DNA of 63,054 nucleotides from Acidimicrobiales bacterium (GTDB taxonomy: Bacteria > Actinomycetota > Acidimicrobiia > Acidimicrobiales > Aldehydirespiratoraceae). The notes beneath the pieces were generated by a model. The model was given only the letters and a program-made list of their open reading frames with translations, was not told where the DNA came from and did no database searches. Shown in pieces: positions 36,935-45,839 of this stretch; position 1 is the first letter of the stretch; every line of letters begins with the position of its first letter. Location: positions 1 to 63,054 of the forward strand of contig JAJCXX010000001.1 of NCBI GenBank assembly GCA_029263195.1, written 5' to 3'. Made by a program: the position numbers and the translations under genes.

Positions 36935-37588
36935 ATGTCAACGAATGACGGGGTGCTGATCAGAAGCCGGATCGACGAATCGGTGGTCCTGCTCACGCTA
37001 AACCGGCCCACAGCTCGCAACGCACTCAGTTCCGAGCTGCGCCACGCGCTGTCTGACGCCCTCGACGAGCTGTCCTCTGACCAGACATGTCGAGCTGTAG
37101 TGATCACCGGATCCGACGGAGTGTTCTGTGCCGGGTTCGACCTCAAGGAACTGGCGCACTCCGAGTCGCCCGAAGAACTCTTCGCCGAGGCTGCCGCCTA
37201 CCACCGCTCCGTTCATGAGTTTCCGAAACCTCTTGTGGCAGCAATCTCCGGACATGCGGTGGCGGGTGGTCTCGATTTGGCTCTCATGTGCGACATCAGG
37301 ATCGCTGACGCCACGGCCCAACTGGGGCAACCTCAGGTGAAGATGGGGGTACCCGCGGCATTCGATCTTGTCAGCTCTGTGGTGTCGGAGCCGGTGGCCA
37401 GGGAGCTATGCCTCACCGGTCGAGTAGTCGACGCCTCGGAGGCCCGACGAATCGGGTTGGTCAACCAGGTCGCCGACGATTGCGTCGACGAGGCCCTGAA
37501 GTTGGCTTCGTCGATCGCGGAGGCACCGGGCGGCGATGCTCTCAAGCGCGACATCATCAGTTCTCAGCCCAACCTGTTCACAGTCTGA
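36935..37588 (+). CDS. Enoyl-CoA hydratase/isomerase-family protein
   Basis: 217 residues from ATG 36935; a GTG four codons earlier is an alternative. Crotonase motifs are LNRPTARNALSSELRHAL, FCAGFDLKELAHSE and ISGHAVAGGLDLALMCDIRIAD. It is shorter than typical members at the C-terminus. Of the catalytic Glu pair, the first position reads Asp (LDLAL) and the second falls in QPQVKMGVPAA, so hydratase activity is uncertain. It lies 3 bases upstream of an ABC ATPase gene and may be co-transcribed. Confidence 0.88.
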   Translation: MSTNDGVLIRSRIDESVVLLTLNRPTARNALSSELRHALSDALDELSSDQTCRAVVITGSDGVFCAGFDLKELAHSESPEELFAEAAAYHRSVHEFPKPLVAAISGHAVAGGLDLALMCDIRIADATAQLGQPQVKMGVPAAFDLVSSVVSEPVARELCLTGRVVDASEARRIGLVNQVADDCVDEALKLASSIAEAPGGDALKRDIISSQPNLFTV

Positions 37589-37591
37589 CCC

Positions 37592-38332
37592 ATGGCAACC
37601 GAACCCGACCCGAGAAGCCCAGCGGTCAGCGTGGCTGATCTGCGGGTGATCCGCGGCGGCACCGTCGTCCTCCCCGACCTCTCGCTGAAGGTCGATCGAG
37701 GCGAGGTCGTCGGCCTGCTCGGCCCGAGCGGATCAGGCAAGACGACTCTCATGCGTTCGATCGTTGGGGTGCAACAAGTCGCCGCCGGTACTCTGACGGT
37801 GCTCGGATTGCCTGCCGGAGACCGAGATGTGCGGTCACGGGTCGGCTACGTCACCCAAGCCGCGTCGGTCTACAACGACCTCACCGTCATCGAGAACCTT
37901 CAATACTTCGGGGCGCTGCACCGTGCTCCCCCGGACGAGATCAACCGGGCGATCGACGCCGTCGACCTTGGTGAATTCGCGGGTCGAGTGGTCGGATCAC
38001 TGTCGGGCGGGCAGCGCGGTCGGGTGTCCCTGGCGGCAGCCCTCGTCGGCAAGCCCAACTTGTTGGTCCTCGACGAGCCGACGGTCGGACTCGACCCGGT
38101 GCTGCGGCGCGATCTGTGGGCGACGTTTCGGTCACTGGCCAGCGACGGAGTGACGCTCATTGTGTCGAGCCACGTGATGGACGAAGCCGACGAATGCGAC
38201 TCGATAATTCTTCTTCGCGACGGGAAGATGATCGCCCGCGACACGCCACAAGGCCTACGCGACTCCACCGGTACCACCGATCTGGAGGACGCCTTCTTGC
38301 GTCTCATCGAACGAGAGGGCGATCTCACATGA
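37592..38332 (+). CDS. ABC transporter ATP-binding protein
   Basis: 246 residues. Walker A GPSGSGKTT, signature LSGGQRGRVSLA, Walker B LLVLDEPTVGLDP and H-loop SSHVMDEA are complete. It follows the enoyl-CoA hydratase by 3 bases and overlaps the permease start by ATGA. It forms the third ABC-2 exporter in the window. Confidence 0.93.
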   Translation: MATEPDPRSPAVSVADLRVIRGGTVVLPDLSLKVDRGEVVGLLGPSGSGKTTLMRSIVGVQQVAAGTLTVLGLPAGDRDVRSRVGYVTQAASVYNDLTVIENLQYFGALHRAPPDEINRAIDAVDLGEFAGRVVGSLSGGQRGRVSLAAALVGKPNLLVLDEPTVGLDPVLRRDLWATFRSLASDGVTLIVSSHVMDEADECDSIILLRDGKMIARDTPQGLRDSTGTTDLEDAFLRLIEREGDLT

Positions 38333-39066
38333 GCGCCCACGCCACCCTCGCAACCGCTAGGCGGGTGCTTCGTCAGCTGCTCCGCGACCGCCGCACAGTG
38401 GGTCTGATAGTGGTGGTACCAAGCTTTCTGCTGGTCATTCTCAACTTCGCGTTCGACTCACAGCCGTCGACGTTCGACCGCATCGCTCCGACCATGGTCG
38501 GCCTCATCCCATTCATCACGATGTTCATCGTCACGTCCATCGCCATGCTCCGCGAACGCACGTCGGGCACCCTCGAACGGCTCATGAGCATGTCCGTCGC
38601 CAAGCTCGACCTGATGGCCGGATACGCAATCGCGTTCGGTGCGGCGGCCGCCGCCGAGGTTGTGGTGGCAGCCGTGGTGGTGTTCGGAATTCTCGATACC
38701 CCGGCCGACCACTCGGTGGCCGCAATCGTTGCGGTGGGGGTGTTGTCGGCCGTGCTCGGAATGGTGATGGGTCTGTTCGTGAGCGCGTTCGCCACCACCG
38801 AGTTCCAAGCCGTGCAGTTCATGCCGGCGTTCGTTCTTCCACAACTCCTCATCTGCGGCTTGTTCGTCGACCGGAGTCGAATGGCTGGATGGCTCGAGGG
38901 AATCGCTTGGGCCATGCCACTGACCTACGTCTACGACGCCCTCGACCGGCTCACGTCGCCGGGAAGCATTGGTGGTCTGTTCTGGCTCGATCTCGGAGTG
39001 ATCGCCGGAGCGGCCCTGGTGTCGCTCGCTCTCGGTGCGGTCACGCTCCGCCGCCGCACGCCCTGA
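38329..39066 (+). CDS. ABC-2 type permease
   Basis: 245 residues, six hydrophobic segments, with the ABC-2 loop LRERTSGTLERLMSMSVAK and a C-terminal helix pair. It is coupled to the ATPase by a 4-base overlap. Drug- or lipid-export type by family; the substrate is unknown. The stop lies 1 base from the stop of the convergent MFS gene. Confidence 0.9.
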   Translation: MSAHATLATARRVLRQLLRDRRTVGLIVVVPSFLLVILNFAFDSQPSTFDRIAPTMVGLIPFITMFIVTSIAMLRERTSGTLERLMSMSVAKLDLMAGYAIAFGAAAAAEVVVAAVVVFGILDTPADHSVAAIVAVGVLSAVLGMVMGLFVSAFATTEFQAVQFMPAFVLPQLLICGLFVDRSRMAGWLEGIAWAMPLTYVYDALDRLTSPGSIGGLFWLDLGVIAGAALVSLALGAVTLRRRTP

Positions 39067-39067
39067 C

Positions 39068-40339
39068 TCAAACGGCGATCGGCCTGCGATTTCGGTCTTG
39101 GCCGAGAGAGAACAACAGAGCTGCCAGCGGGATGATGCTGAGCATCATCACTGCCGGGGGGTAGGAACCGAACCCGCTTTGTGCGACCGCTAGAGCGACC
39201 GGGCCCAGAGCCGATGCTCCGACGTTGAACAACGTCAGCGATCCCTGGATGGATCCCAGATTCGTGGTGCCGAACCATGTCGGCAACAACGTCGAGGAGA
39301 TGGTGCGAATCGCCGCCCCGGTCGACCCGAGCACGATCGCATAGATGATCACCGTCGGTCCAGGCGAGGCAACCGCTGCCAACCAATGCGCAGCCACCAA
39401 CAGGACCATTCCGGCGGCCGGAAGGAATCGGGTGCCGACCCGATCACTGATGTAGCCCACACTGAGTCCCGCCAGCGTCGAGCCGATGATCTGTGGGATG
39501 AACAGCGCCGCCGCCGCGGTCTCCGAGAATCCGGCCTCGCCCAGAAGATCGATCTGATGGAAGTTCAGTGCGGTGGCCAGCATGCTGGCCGCTCCGGTCA
39601 CCACGGCGAGCATCCAGAACGATCGGGTGCGCATGGCCTCGGCCCGGTCGTAGTCACGACCATGGGCCCGATCGGACAGCGAGTCCTCTTGGGCCGGATC
39701 GATCTTGACGACATCGTGATCATTGCCTGTGGGCATTCCTCGCATTCCGAACCATGCGAATGGCACGACAGTGACCAGGATGACCGTCGCAGCGACCAGC
39801 CAGGTCGAACGCCAACCGACAACCGAGATCAGGAACGCCAGCCCCACCGGGGTCAGCACCATCAACGCCCCTGAGACGGTTGCGAACAACCCCAGCGCCG
39901 TACCCCGCTTTTCGCGGAACCGAAGCGAAACGGTGACCGTGCTCGTCAACGACAGCGAACCTTGGCCGAGGAGTCGGATCCCCGTGAACCCAACGACCAG
40001 CCAGATCAGCCCGTTGACTCGCGACATGTTGGCTAGGGCCAGAGCAAACAGTACGCCGATGATGATCTGAGCGCGACGGACCCCGCGTCGATCAATGAAT
40101 CGTCCGACCCAAGGCATCATCGAAGCGCCGATGAGGGTGCCGACGAGGTAGGCCCCGCTGACCTGGGCCCGACTGAGCGAAAGGTCCTCGATGAAGTGAT
40201 CGATGAACACCGCGACGCCGATGGTCTGACCGGGGCCGGTCAACGCAGCAGTGAGAGTGGCGAGCAACAACACCACTCCGGCGCGGCCGGCCGGATTCGG
40301 TCGATCGGTTGTCGAAGGGCTGGCGACATGGGTGGACAT
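39068..40339 (-). CDS. Major facilitator superfamily transporter
   Basis: 423 residues with about 12 helices in two halves. MFS loop motifs are visible: MPWVGRFIDRRGVRRAQI between helices 2 and 3, and SVGYISDRVGTRFLPA in the second half. A central charged loop (about 190-220) separates the halves. It resembles monocarboxylate/oxalate-type or general MFS permeases; the substrate is unknown. Its start lies very close to that of the divergent protease gene. Confidence 0.9.
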   Translation of the reverse strand: MSTHVASPSTTDRPNPAGRAGVVLLLATLTAALTGPGQTIGVAVFIDHFIEDLSLSRAQVSGAYLVGTLIGASMMPWVGRFIDRRGVRRAQIIIGVLFALALANMSRVNGLIWLVVGFTGIRLLGQGSLSLTSTVTVSLRFREKRGTALGLFATVSGALMVLTPVGLAFLISVVGWRSTWLVAATVILVTVVPFAWFGMRGMPTGNDHDVVKIDPAQEDSLSDRAHGRDYDRAEAMRTRSFWMLAVVTGAASMLATALNFHQIDLLGEAGFSETAAAALFIPQIIGSTLAGLSVGYISDRVGTRFLPAAGMVLLVAAHWLAAVASPGPTVIIYAIVLGSTGAAIRTISSTLLPTWFGTTNLGSIQGSLTLFNVGASALGPVALAVAQSGFGSYPPAVMMLSIIPLAALLFSLGQDRNRRPIAV

Positions 40340-41606
40340 CGACGGCCAACTCTATGGACCCCCCGAGACCTCCCACCGGCACGGTGGGGAAGATCGGCGC
40401 CCGGTCGCGGGTTCTCGCCCCGTGCGACGACTTCTCCTTATTGCTGTTCCCTTGGCGATCGCCGCGGCGGTATTCGGCGCGTCGAGATCATCGGGCTCCG
40501 ATTCGGCCGACGACACGGGAACGGGCGTGATCACATTCCCCCTCTCGCTCTACGTTGTGCATGAGGCTGATGACACCAATGGGACCTCGCTCTCATCGCA
40601 GCGGACCGAAGAAGGGGTGCGGTCTATCGCCGCTCGAGTCGGCGACATCTGGAGCGTTGCGGGGATCTCCTTCGATCCGGTGACGGTTCATACGATCGAA
40701 CTTCCCAGAGACATCGTCGCCGACCTGATCTCTGGTGATGCCGGATCATTCCTCGACGGCGACGGACCGGGTTTCACCGTTCCCGAACCGGGTGCGATCA
40801 ACGGCTTCTACCTCGCATTTGCGGGAGGAGCCAACGGGTTCACTCCTCGGGGTTCACGGGTCTTCTTCGTTGCCGACGAGTCCAGCGTTCACGATGAGCG
40901 CGTGTCGAGCCATGAGATCGGCCACATTCTGAGTCTCGAGCACGCCCTCGACGACCAGAGTCGGCTCATGTTCTCCGGTACCAACGGCATGGGGTTGACC
41001 GACGCCGAGATATCGATCGCACGTGATGTCGCTGCGGGAATCCCGGGAGCCACCACTGCATCCGGCAGCGAATCCGATGATGGTGTGCTCCGGCTGGCGA
41101 ACCAGGGCGGTTCGGACGAAGGCCACACCCCTCGGGGCTTCGCCGGAATGGGCACCGGTTTGTTTGCCGGCGACGACCTCAATCCCAACTTCCCGGACGG
41201 TGACGGGGTGCAGACATTTCTCACCTTCGCCCTTCCACCGGATCTCGGCGATCCGACCGTCGCCTTGCTCACCTCCGATTCCCTGGAGGTCTCGGGAACG
41301 CCGTTCGACGACCTCGGGCCGCTCCGTGCCGAGTCGGTGTCCTACGTCGACTTCGGGCCCGATCTCTTTGACGAAATACCCGACGGTGTCGCTGTCGAGT
41401 GTTCGCGAGTGGGCGAGCACGGGCTCACATGCGATGTGACCGACGCCGTGGTGGCCGATATCTCCAACGGCCAAGACGTCACCCAGTTCCGCCTCAGATT
41501 CGATGCGGCTGACGACGGAGACGGCGCTCAGGACCTCGCCGCCTTCTTCGACTCCGACCCCAACACCAACCGCCCCGGACTGTTCACACTCGAACTCTTC
41601 CCGTAA
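40332..41606 (+). CDS. Membrane-anchored metzincin-like zinc protease
   Basis: 424 residues from GTG 40332. The N-terminus is polar (VDIDGQLYGPPETSHRHGG), then one membrane helix (RRLLLIAVPLAIAAAVFG), and the rest is outside. The zinc motif is HEIGHILSLEH (HExxHxxxxxH, with Ser where Gly is usual), followed by LMFSGTN, a likely Met-turn, so it resembles matrixin/pappalysin-type proteases. About 170 residues of beta-rich C-terminal domain follow. GTG 40422, just before the helix, is an alternative start that avoids overlap with the divergent MFS start. The target is unknown. Confidence 0.75.
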   Translation: MDIDGQLYGPPETSHRHGGEDRRPVAGSRPVRRLLLIAVPLAIAAAVFGASRSSGSDSADDTGTGVITFPLSLYVVHEADDTNGTSLSSQRTEEGVRSIAARVGDIWSVAGISFDPVTVHTIELPRDIVADLISGDAGSFLDGDGPGFTVPEPGAINGFYLAFAGGANGFTPRGSRVFFVADESSVHDERVSSHEIGHILSLEHALDDQSRLMFSGTNGMGLTDAEISIARDVAAGIPGATTASGSESDDGVLRLANQGGSDEGHTPRGFAGMGTGLFAGDDLNPNFPDGDGVQTFLTFALPPDLGDPTVALLTSDSLEVSGTPFDDLGPLRAESVSYVDFGPDLFDEIPDGVAVECSRVGEHGLTCDVTDAVVADISNGQDVTQFRLRFDAADDGDGAQDLAAFFDSDPNTNRPGLFTLELFP

Positions 41607-41612
41607 CGCGAA

Positions 41613-41660
41613 CCCCCAAGCCCCAACCCCAACCCCCAACCCCGATTTCAGGGCGTGGGT
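41613..41660 (-). repeat. C-rich tract (G-quadruplex-prone) with a half copy of the intergenic palindrome
   Basis: Five runs of 4-5 C separated by 2-3 bases (41613-41643) give, on the minus strand, a G-quadruplex-like sequence. It is followed directly by CGATTTCAGGGCGTGGG, close to one arm of the palindromes at 47609 and 53715. No matching second arm is found downstream, so this is a half element. Confidence 0.55.
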
Positions 41661-41736
41661 GGTCGACGCACGAAGATGCGGCAATCCCGACCGGTTACTC
41701 TCGGCGGGCCGAACAGCTTCCAGATAGGTGATGCAG

Positions 41737-42042
41737 ATGAATCCCAGAATCGCGACAAAAGCCACGTCACTGACCTTGGCCGTCCTCATCGTGGTCGGGT
41801 TCGTCGACGCTGTAAGGGACGACGACACTGGCACCGCCGTACTGTTCGCGCTCATTTTGGTGGGCGTTGTGGCTCTCACGTTGTCGAGCCTGGCATCGAG
41901 TTCGGTCACGCTGCGACGAGACCTCGCCTCCTGGCTCGACCGCACGTCCACGGCCACTGGCGAGTCGGTCGACGACTTGGGAAGCCGGGCCGTGAGTCGC
42001 CTTCGGGCCGGCTTCAGCCAGGATCCGGTCGACCAGGAATGA
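41737..42042 (+). CDS. Small two-helix membrane protein
   Basis: 101 residues from ATG 41737, with AGGTG about 7 bases upstream; in-frame starts at 41728 and 41731 are possible. Two hydrophobic helices (TSLTLAVLIVVGFVDAV; VLFALILVGVVALTLSSLA) are followed by a polar helical part (TLRRDLASWLDRTSTATGES), loosely like a ribbon-helix-helix. The stop overlaps the start of the kinase-PAP2 fusion (ATGA), so it is probably a partner of that protein. No family is recognised. Confidence 0.7.
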   Translation: MNPRIATKATSLTLAVLIVVGFVDAVRDDDTGTAVLFALILVGVVALTLSSLASSSVTLRRDLASWLDRTSTATGESVDDLGSRAVSRLRAGFSQDPVDQE

Positions 42043-45000
42043 CCGCAGCCTTCACCACAGTTCTCCGCGGCGACGGAATCGGACCCCTCACCGCCGGCGG
42101 AAAGGGGTCGGCCCTCGACCGTCTCGTCGCGCTCAATGTCCGGGTCCCGGCCACCGGCATCATCACCACGACGGCTTATGAGGCCTTCGCCTCCACCCCC
42201 GAGATCTCAGCCTTCGTCGACGAGTTGCGAGACGCCGAAATACCCGATCCGAGCGAACACGAGACCCATCGTCGAAAGGTCGACGAACTCTTCCTGTCCG
42301 TGCCGCTCCCATCCGACCTCGCCACAGCAATCGACCATCTCGCCGCTGAGATCGGCGACGGCGAGAGGGTCGCGGTTCGTTCATCCGCCACCGCCGAGGA
42401 TCTCGATTCGGCATCGTTCGCCGGGCAGTACGAGTCGTATCTGAATGTTGAGACCGATGGCGTTCACGACGCCGTGCGGCTGGTGTGGGCGTCGCTCTGG
42501 TATCCCGCACCATCGGCCTACCGACGATTCAGGCGCATCGACGAAGCCGACCTCAACATGGCAGTCGTGGTCATGCGCATGCTCGATCCCAGCCAAGCCG
42601 GGGTGCTTTTCACCATCGATCCGGGGGGGAATTCCAATTCCGTTCGCCTCGAGGTCGTCGCCGGACTTGGCGAGCAGCTCGTGTCGGGTGAGCTGACACC
42701 GGACGCATACGTGATCGACCGCGAAAACATCATCGAGGAGTTCGCGGCCATCTCGCCGCCGCTGGCCGACCTGGCCCGCGAGGCCATGCGTCTCGAAGAC
42801 GAACTCCAAGCTCCGCAGGACATCGAGTTCGCTATTCACGACAATGACCTCTACCTGGTGCAGGCTCGCCCGATCACCACCACGGACGACGAGTCGCGCA
42901 CCGACGATGGCTTCGATTTCTCGTGCGGTGCCGAGACCACCTACACCACGGCCGGCATCGCCGAGATGCTCCCCGGAGTGTCGGCGCCTCTGTCATGGGG
43001 AATCAACAGCTGGCTAGTGGAGAACGGATTCCGCTACCTGTTCGATGTGCTCGGAGGTGGAGCGGACGTTCTGACCCACGAACACGCCCTCATCGGACGG
43101 TTCCGTGGCCGGGCCGCTCTGAACCTCGATGCCATGCGTGATGCCGCCGGCTCCATTCCCGGTGGCTCACCCGACGAACTCGAACAGCAGTATTTCGGAG
43201 AGGCAATACCGTCGGCCGAGACGAATCGTTGCTGCGACGAGGCCATGGAGGCTTCGGGCAAGAGTGGCGCCAGCCAGGGAGTGCGGGTGCTTCGGGCCCG
43301 CCGCAACGCGGCCGAGGAATCCGAACTGGTGATTCAGGCCGTCAACAACGTCATCGAACAAGAGCCCGACCTCGAATCGTTCGACGATGCCGAACTGTTC
43401 GCCTACTGGAACCGAATCCTCCATCTCTCGCAACGGGTGGTGGCCGTCGAGATCACCGTGGCGGCGATGGCGGCGGCGGCCTACCGCAGCGTGGAGGTCT
43501 TCCTTTCCAGATACATGGACAGCCCCGATGCCAGCGTTGCGGTCCAGAAGCTGACCGCCGCTGATCCGGCCGACCGAAGGTCACGGATCGCGCTGGCGCT
43601 CGATGAGGTCGTGGAGAAGCTCTCGTCGGATCCTGAGTTGCGCGCGGCCGCCGTCGAAGACTGGGATGTCGCCCACGACAACCTCCGCGATAGCGAGTCC
43701 GGGTCGCAGGTGCTGACGACCTTCCACTCGGCCCTACGTCGCGCCGGCTCCACAGGGATCTTCGCCGGGCCCACCTGGGACGAGGTCCCCAACCTTGCTT
43801 GGATGACCGTCTACCAAGAGCTGGAACATCCCAGCTCCACCGGGGCGGTCCACCGACGGGTCGACGAGCGGGTCGAGCTCGAGAAGATCCTTGTCGCCGA
43901 CCCGAAGTGGAAATGGGCTCGATTCGTTACGAGTCAACTGATGGACGTGCGGCGAAAGTTCCTTCGCCGCGAAGCGTCCGACGCTGCAGAGTTCCTGCAG
44001 CGTCGCGAGCGCACCAAGGCCGCAGTGCTCATCCTCGGCGGAGCGGTGCGACGCTGCAATCTCGAGATCGGTAAGCGACTCGTCGACCGAGGGCTGCTCG
44101 AAACGGCTGACGACGTGGAGATGCTCGGAGTCGGTGAGATCGAGGTGCTGGTCGGAGGGCAGGGACCCACGCAGGAGACGATCGCCCTTCGACGCCGCCG
44201 CAACGCCGAGGCAGATCAGTCAGGGCCGCTACCTCTCGTGTGGACCGGAGAACCGCCGGCGGTGACCACCGCCGATGTCACCGGCGAGCGATTCGAGGGC
44301 TGGAGCGCAAGCCCCGGCCGTTTCGAGGGGCCGGCGAGGGTGGTCACGTCGCCGGCCACCAGTCAGCTTCGTCGAGGTGAAGTACTGATAGCGACAAGCA
44401 CCGACGCCTCGTGGGCGCCGCTGTTCATGGCCGCTGGTGCCGTGATCGTCGAGCAGGGTGGCCCGCTGTCGCACGCCGCGATCGTCGCCCGCGAACTCGG
44501 CATGCCGGCGGTTGCCAATGTTCCGGGCCTGATAGCCCGTCTCGAAATGGAGGAAGGCCAGCCGTGCATCCTCGTCGACGGCACCGAAGGGGTGGTTGTG
44601 ATCCAGACCGCCGACCCGGGTCCAGCCCCCAATGCAGACATGGAGTCGGCCCCGGAGCCCGACACGAGCGTCGGCTTCGCGCCGCGACGTCTTCCGTCAC
44701 AGAAGTGGGACGACACCTCCACGCAGCTCAACGTCTTCGTGGCCGGCCTCATGGGAGCCGGAGCGCTCATGTCGGTTCTGGTCGGCCTCACCGAGTCGAT
44801 CAGCAGCACACGTGGACGTGAACGACTCCGCCGACAGGCCCATCCGGTGGCCGCACTCATGGCAGAGGGAGCGATCCACGGCTACGACTCCGCGGTCATC
44901 AGCCCAACCGGCCTTCGGCCACGACGTCACTATCTGGTCGCCGCTCTGGTCAGCCTCGCCGTTGGCGCCTTCCTGACCATCTCCGCGTCCAACTCCTACT

Positions 45001-45839
45001 GGTCCGAGGGTGGATCAGTGGCCGGGTGGGGCCTCAGCCTTAGCGGGGCAGTCACGCTCCTGGCCATCGGCGGCGCCGCCGGATTGGCAGCATGGCGCTG
45101 GCCGGCCGTCCCTCTCATAGTGCGGAGAACAGCCCCCGGACGACCTGCCAGCTCAACATCCATTTGGGCGTCGGTCTCACCGGCTGCAAGATACGCGGTC
45201 ATGGTCATCGCTGCGGTTGTGGCAATCGGTGGACTGATCGTCGTCTTCGCCGAAGACTGGCTTCTTTCCATCGACGAAAGGTTGTACTTCGACTGGCTCG
45301 AAGCCGGCAACGACGTCGATCGGTGGGGTCCGGCGTGGCTGAACCGACTCGGTCAGCCAGTTCCTGCCATCGTCATTGCCGTGGCGGTGTCGATGCTCAC
45401 ACTCAAGTGCCGAATCGTGTCGATCGCCTACCCGGCGGCCATCGTCGGCGGTGGTCTCCTCAACGTGACATTGAGCTGGATCACTCACCGACTCCGCCCA
45501 CCGCAAAGCGCCCACGCCGGCGAGTTCACCTCGTTCCCGGGCGGTCACTCCATCCAGTTACCGCTGCTCTTGCTCATTCTTCCCCTGGTGATCCACGTGA
45601 TCACCGGCAGCAAGCTGGCACGCAACCTCACCGCGGTCGTTGCCGTCAGCGTGTGGGGTCTGGCCTGGATCGACACGATCCGTACCGGCGGGCATTGGCC
45701 GACTGACCAACTGGCCGGTTTCCTGATCGCGCTAGCCCTTTTGATCATCGTCTACAGCGTCGCATCCGACGCCACCCATCACGACAGTTGTGATGGCAGC
45801 GGATCGACATCCGAGATCAGCGACCCGATTCCACAGTGA
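42039..45839 (+). CDS. Rifampin-phosphotransferase/PEP-synthase-like kinase fused to a membrane PAP2 phosphatase
   Basis: 1266 residues. Residues 1-320 are the ATP-grasp domain of PEP synthase/PPDK/Rph (GGKGSALDRL, VRSSATAEDLDSASFAGQYE, AGVLFTIDPGG, DIEFAIHDNDLYLVQARPI). A long middle domain follows, then the swivelling phospho-His domain (GGPLSHAAIVARELGMPAV, His about 811). The PEP-binding barrel of PEP synthase is missing, as in Rph. From about 895 there are membrane helices and a PAP2 domain (about 1065-1245) with SFPGGHS and RTGGHWPTDQLAG. A His-phosphotransfer kinase joined to a membrane lipid-phosphatase module is unusual; both substrates are unknown. It is coupled to the small membrane protein upstream. 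Confidence 0.85.
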   Translation: MTAAFTTVLRGDGIGPLTAGGKGSALDRLVALNVRVPATGIITTTAYEAFASTPEISAFVDELRDAEIPDPSEHETHRRKVDELFLSVPLPSDLATAIDHLAAEIGDGERVAVRSSATAEDLDSASFAGQYESYLNVETDGVHDAVRLVWASLWYPAPSAYRRFRRIDEADLNMAVVVMRMLDPSQAGVLFTIDPGGNSNSVRLEVVAGLGEQLVSGELTPDAYVIDRENIIEEFAAISPPLADLAREAMRLEDELQAPQDIEFAIHDNDLYLVQARPITTTDDESRTDDGFDFSCGAETTYTTAGIAEMLPGVSAPLSWGINSWLVENGFRYLFDVLGGGADVLTHEHALIGRFRGRAALNLDAMRDAAGSIPGGSPDELEQQYFGEAIPSAETNRCCDEAMEASGKSGASQGVRVLRARRNAAEESELVIQAVNNVIEQEPDLESFDDAELFAYWNRILHLSQRVVAVEITVAAMAAAAYRSVEVFLSRYMDSPDASVAVQKLTAADPADRRSRIALALDEVVEKLSSDPELRAAAVEDWDVAHDNLRDSESGSQVLTTFHSALRRAGSTGIFAGPTWDEVPNLAWMTVYQELEHPSSTGAVHRRVDERVELEKILVADPKWKWARFVTSQLMDVRRKFLRREASDAAEFLQRRERTKAAVLILGGAVRRCNLEIGKRLVDRGLLETADDVEMLGVGEIEVLVGGQGPTQETIALRRRRNAEADQSGPLPLVWTGEPPAVTTADVTGERFEGWSASPGRFEGPARVVTSPATSQLRRGEVLIATSTDASWAPLFMAAGAVIVEQGGPLSHAAIVARELGMPAVANVPGLIARLEMEEGQPCILVDGTEGVVVIQTADPGPAPNADMESAPEPDTSVGFAPRRLPSQKWDDTSTQLNVFVAGLMGAGALMSVLVGLTESISSTRGRERLRRQAHPVAALMAEGAIHGYDSAVISPTGLRPRRHYLVAALVSLAVGAFLTISASNSYWSEGGSVAGWGLSLSGAVTLLAIGGAAGLAAWRWPAVPLIVRRTAPGRPASSTSIWASVSPAARYAVMVIAAVVAIGGLIVVFAEDWLLSIDERLYFDWLEAGNDVDRWGPAWLNRLGQPVPAIVIAVAVSMLTLKCRIVSIAYPAAIVGGGLLNVTLSWITHRLRPPQSAHAGEFTSFPGGHSIQLPLLLLILPLVIHVITGSKLARNLTAVVAVSVWGLAWIDTIRTGGHWPTDQLAGFLIALALLIIVYSVASDATHHDSCDGSGSTSEISDPIPQ

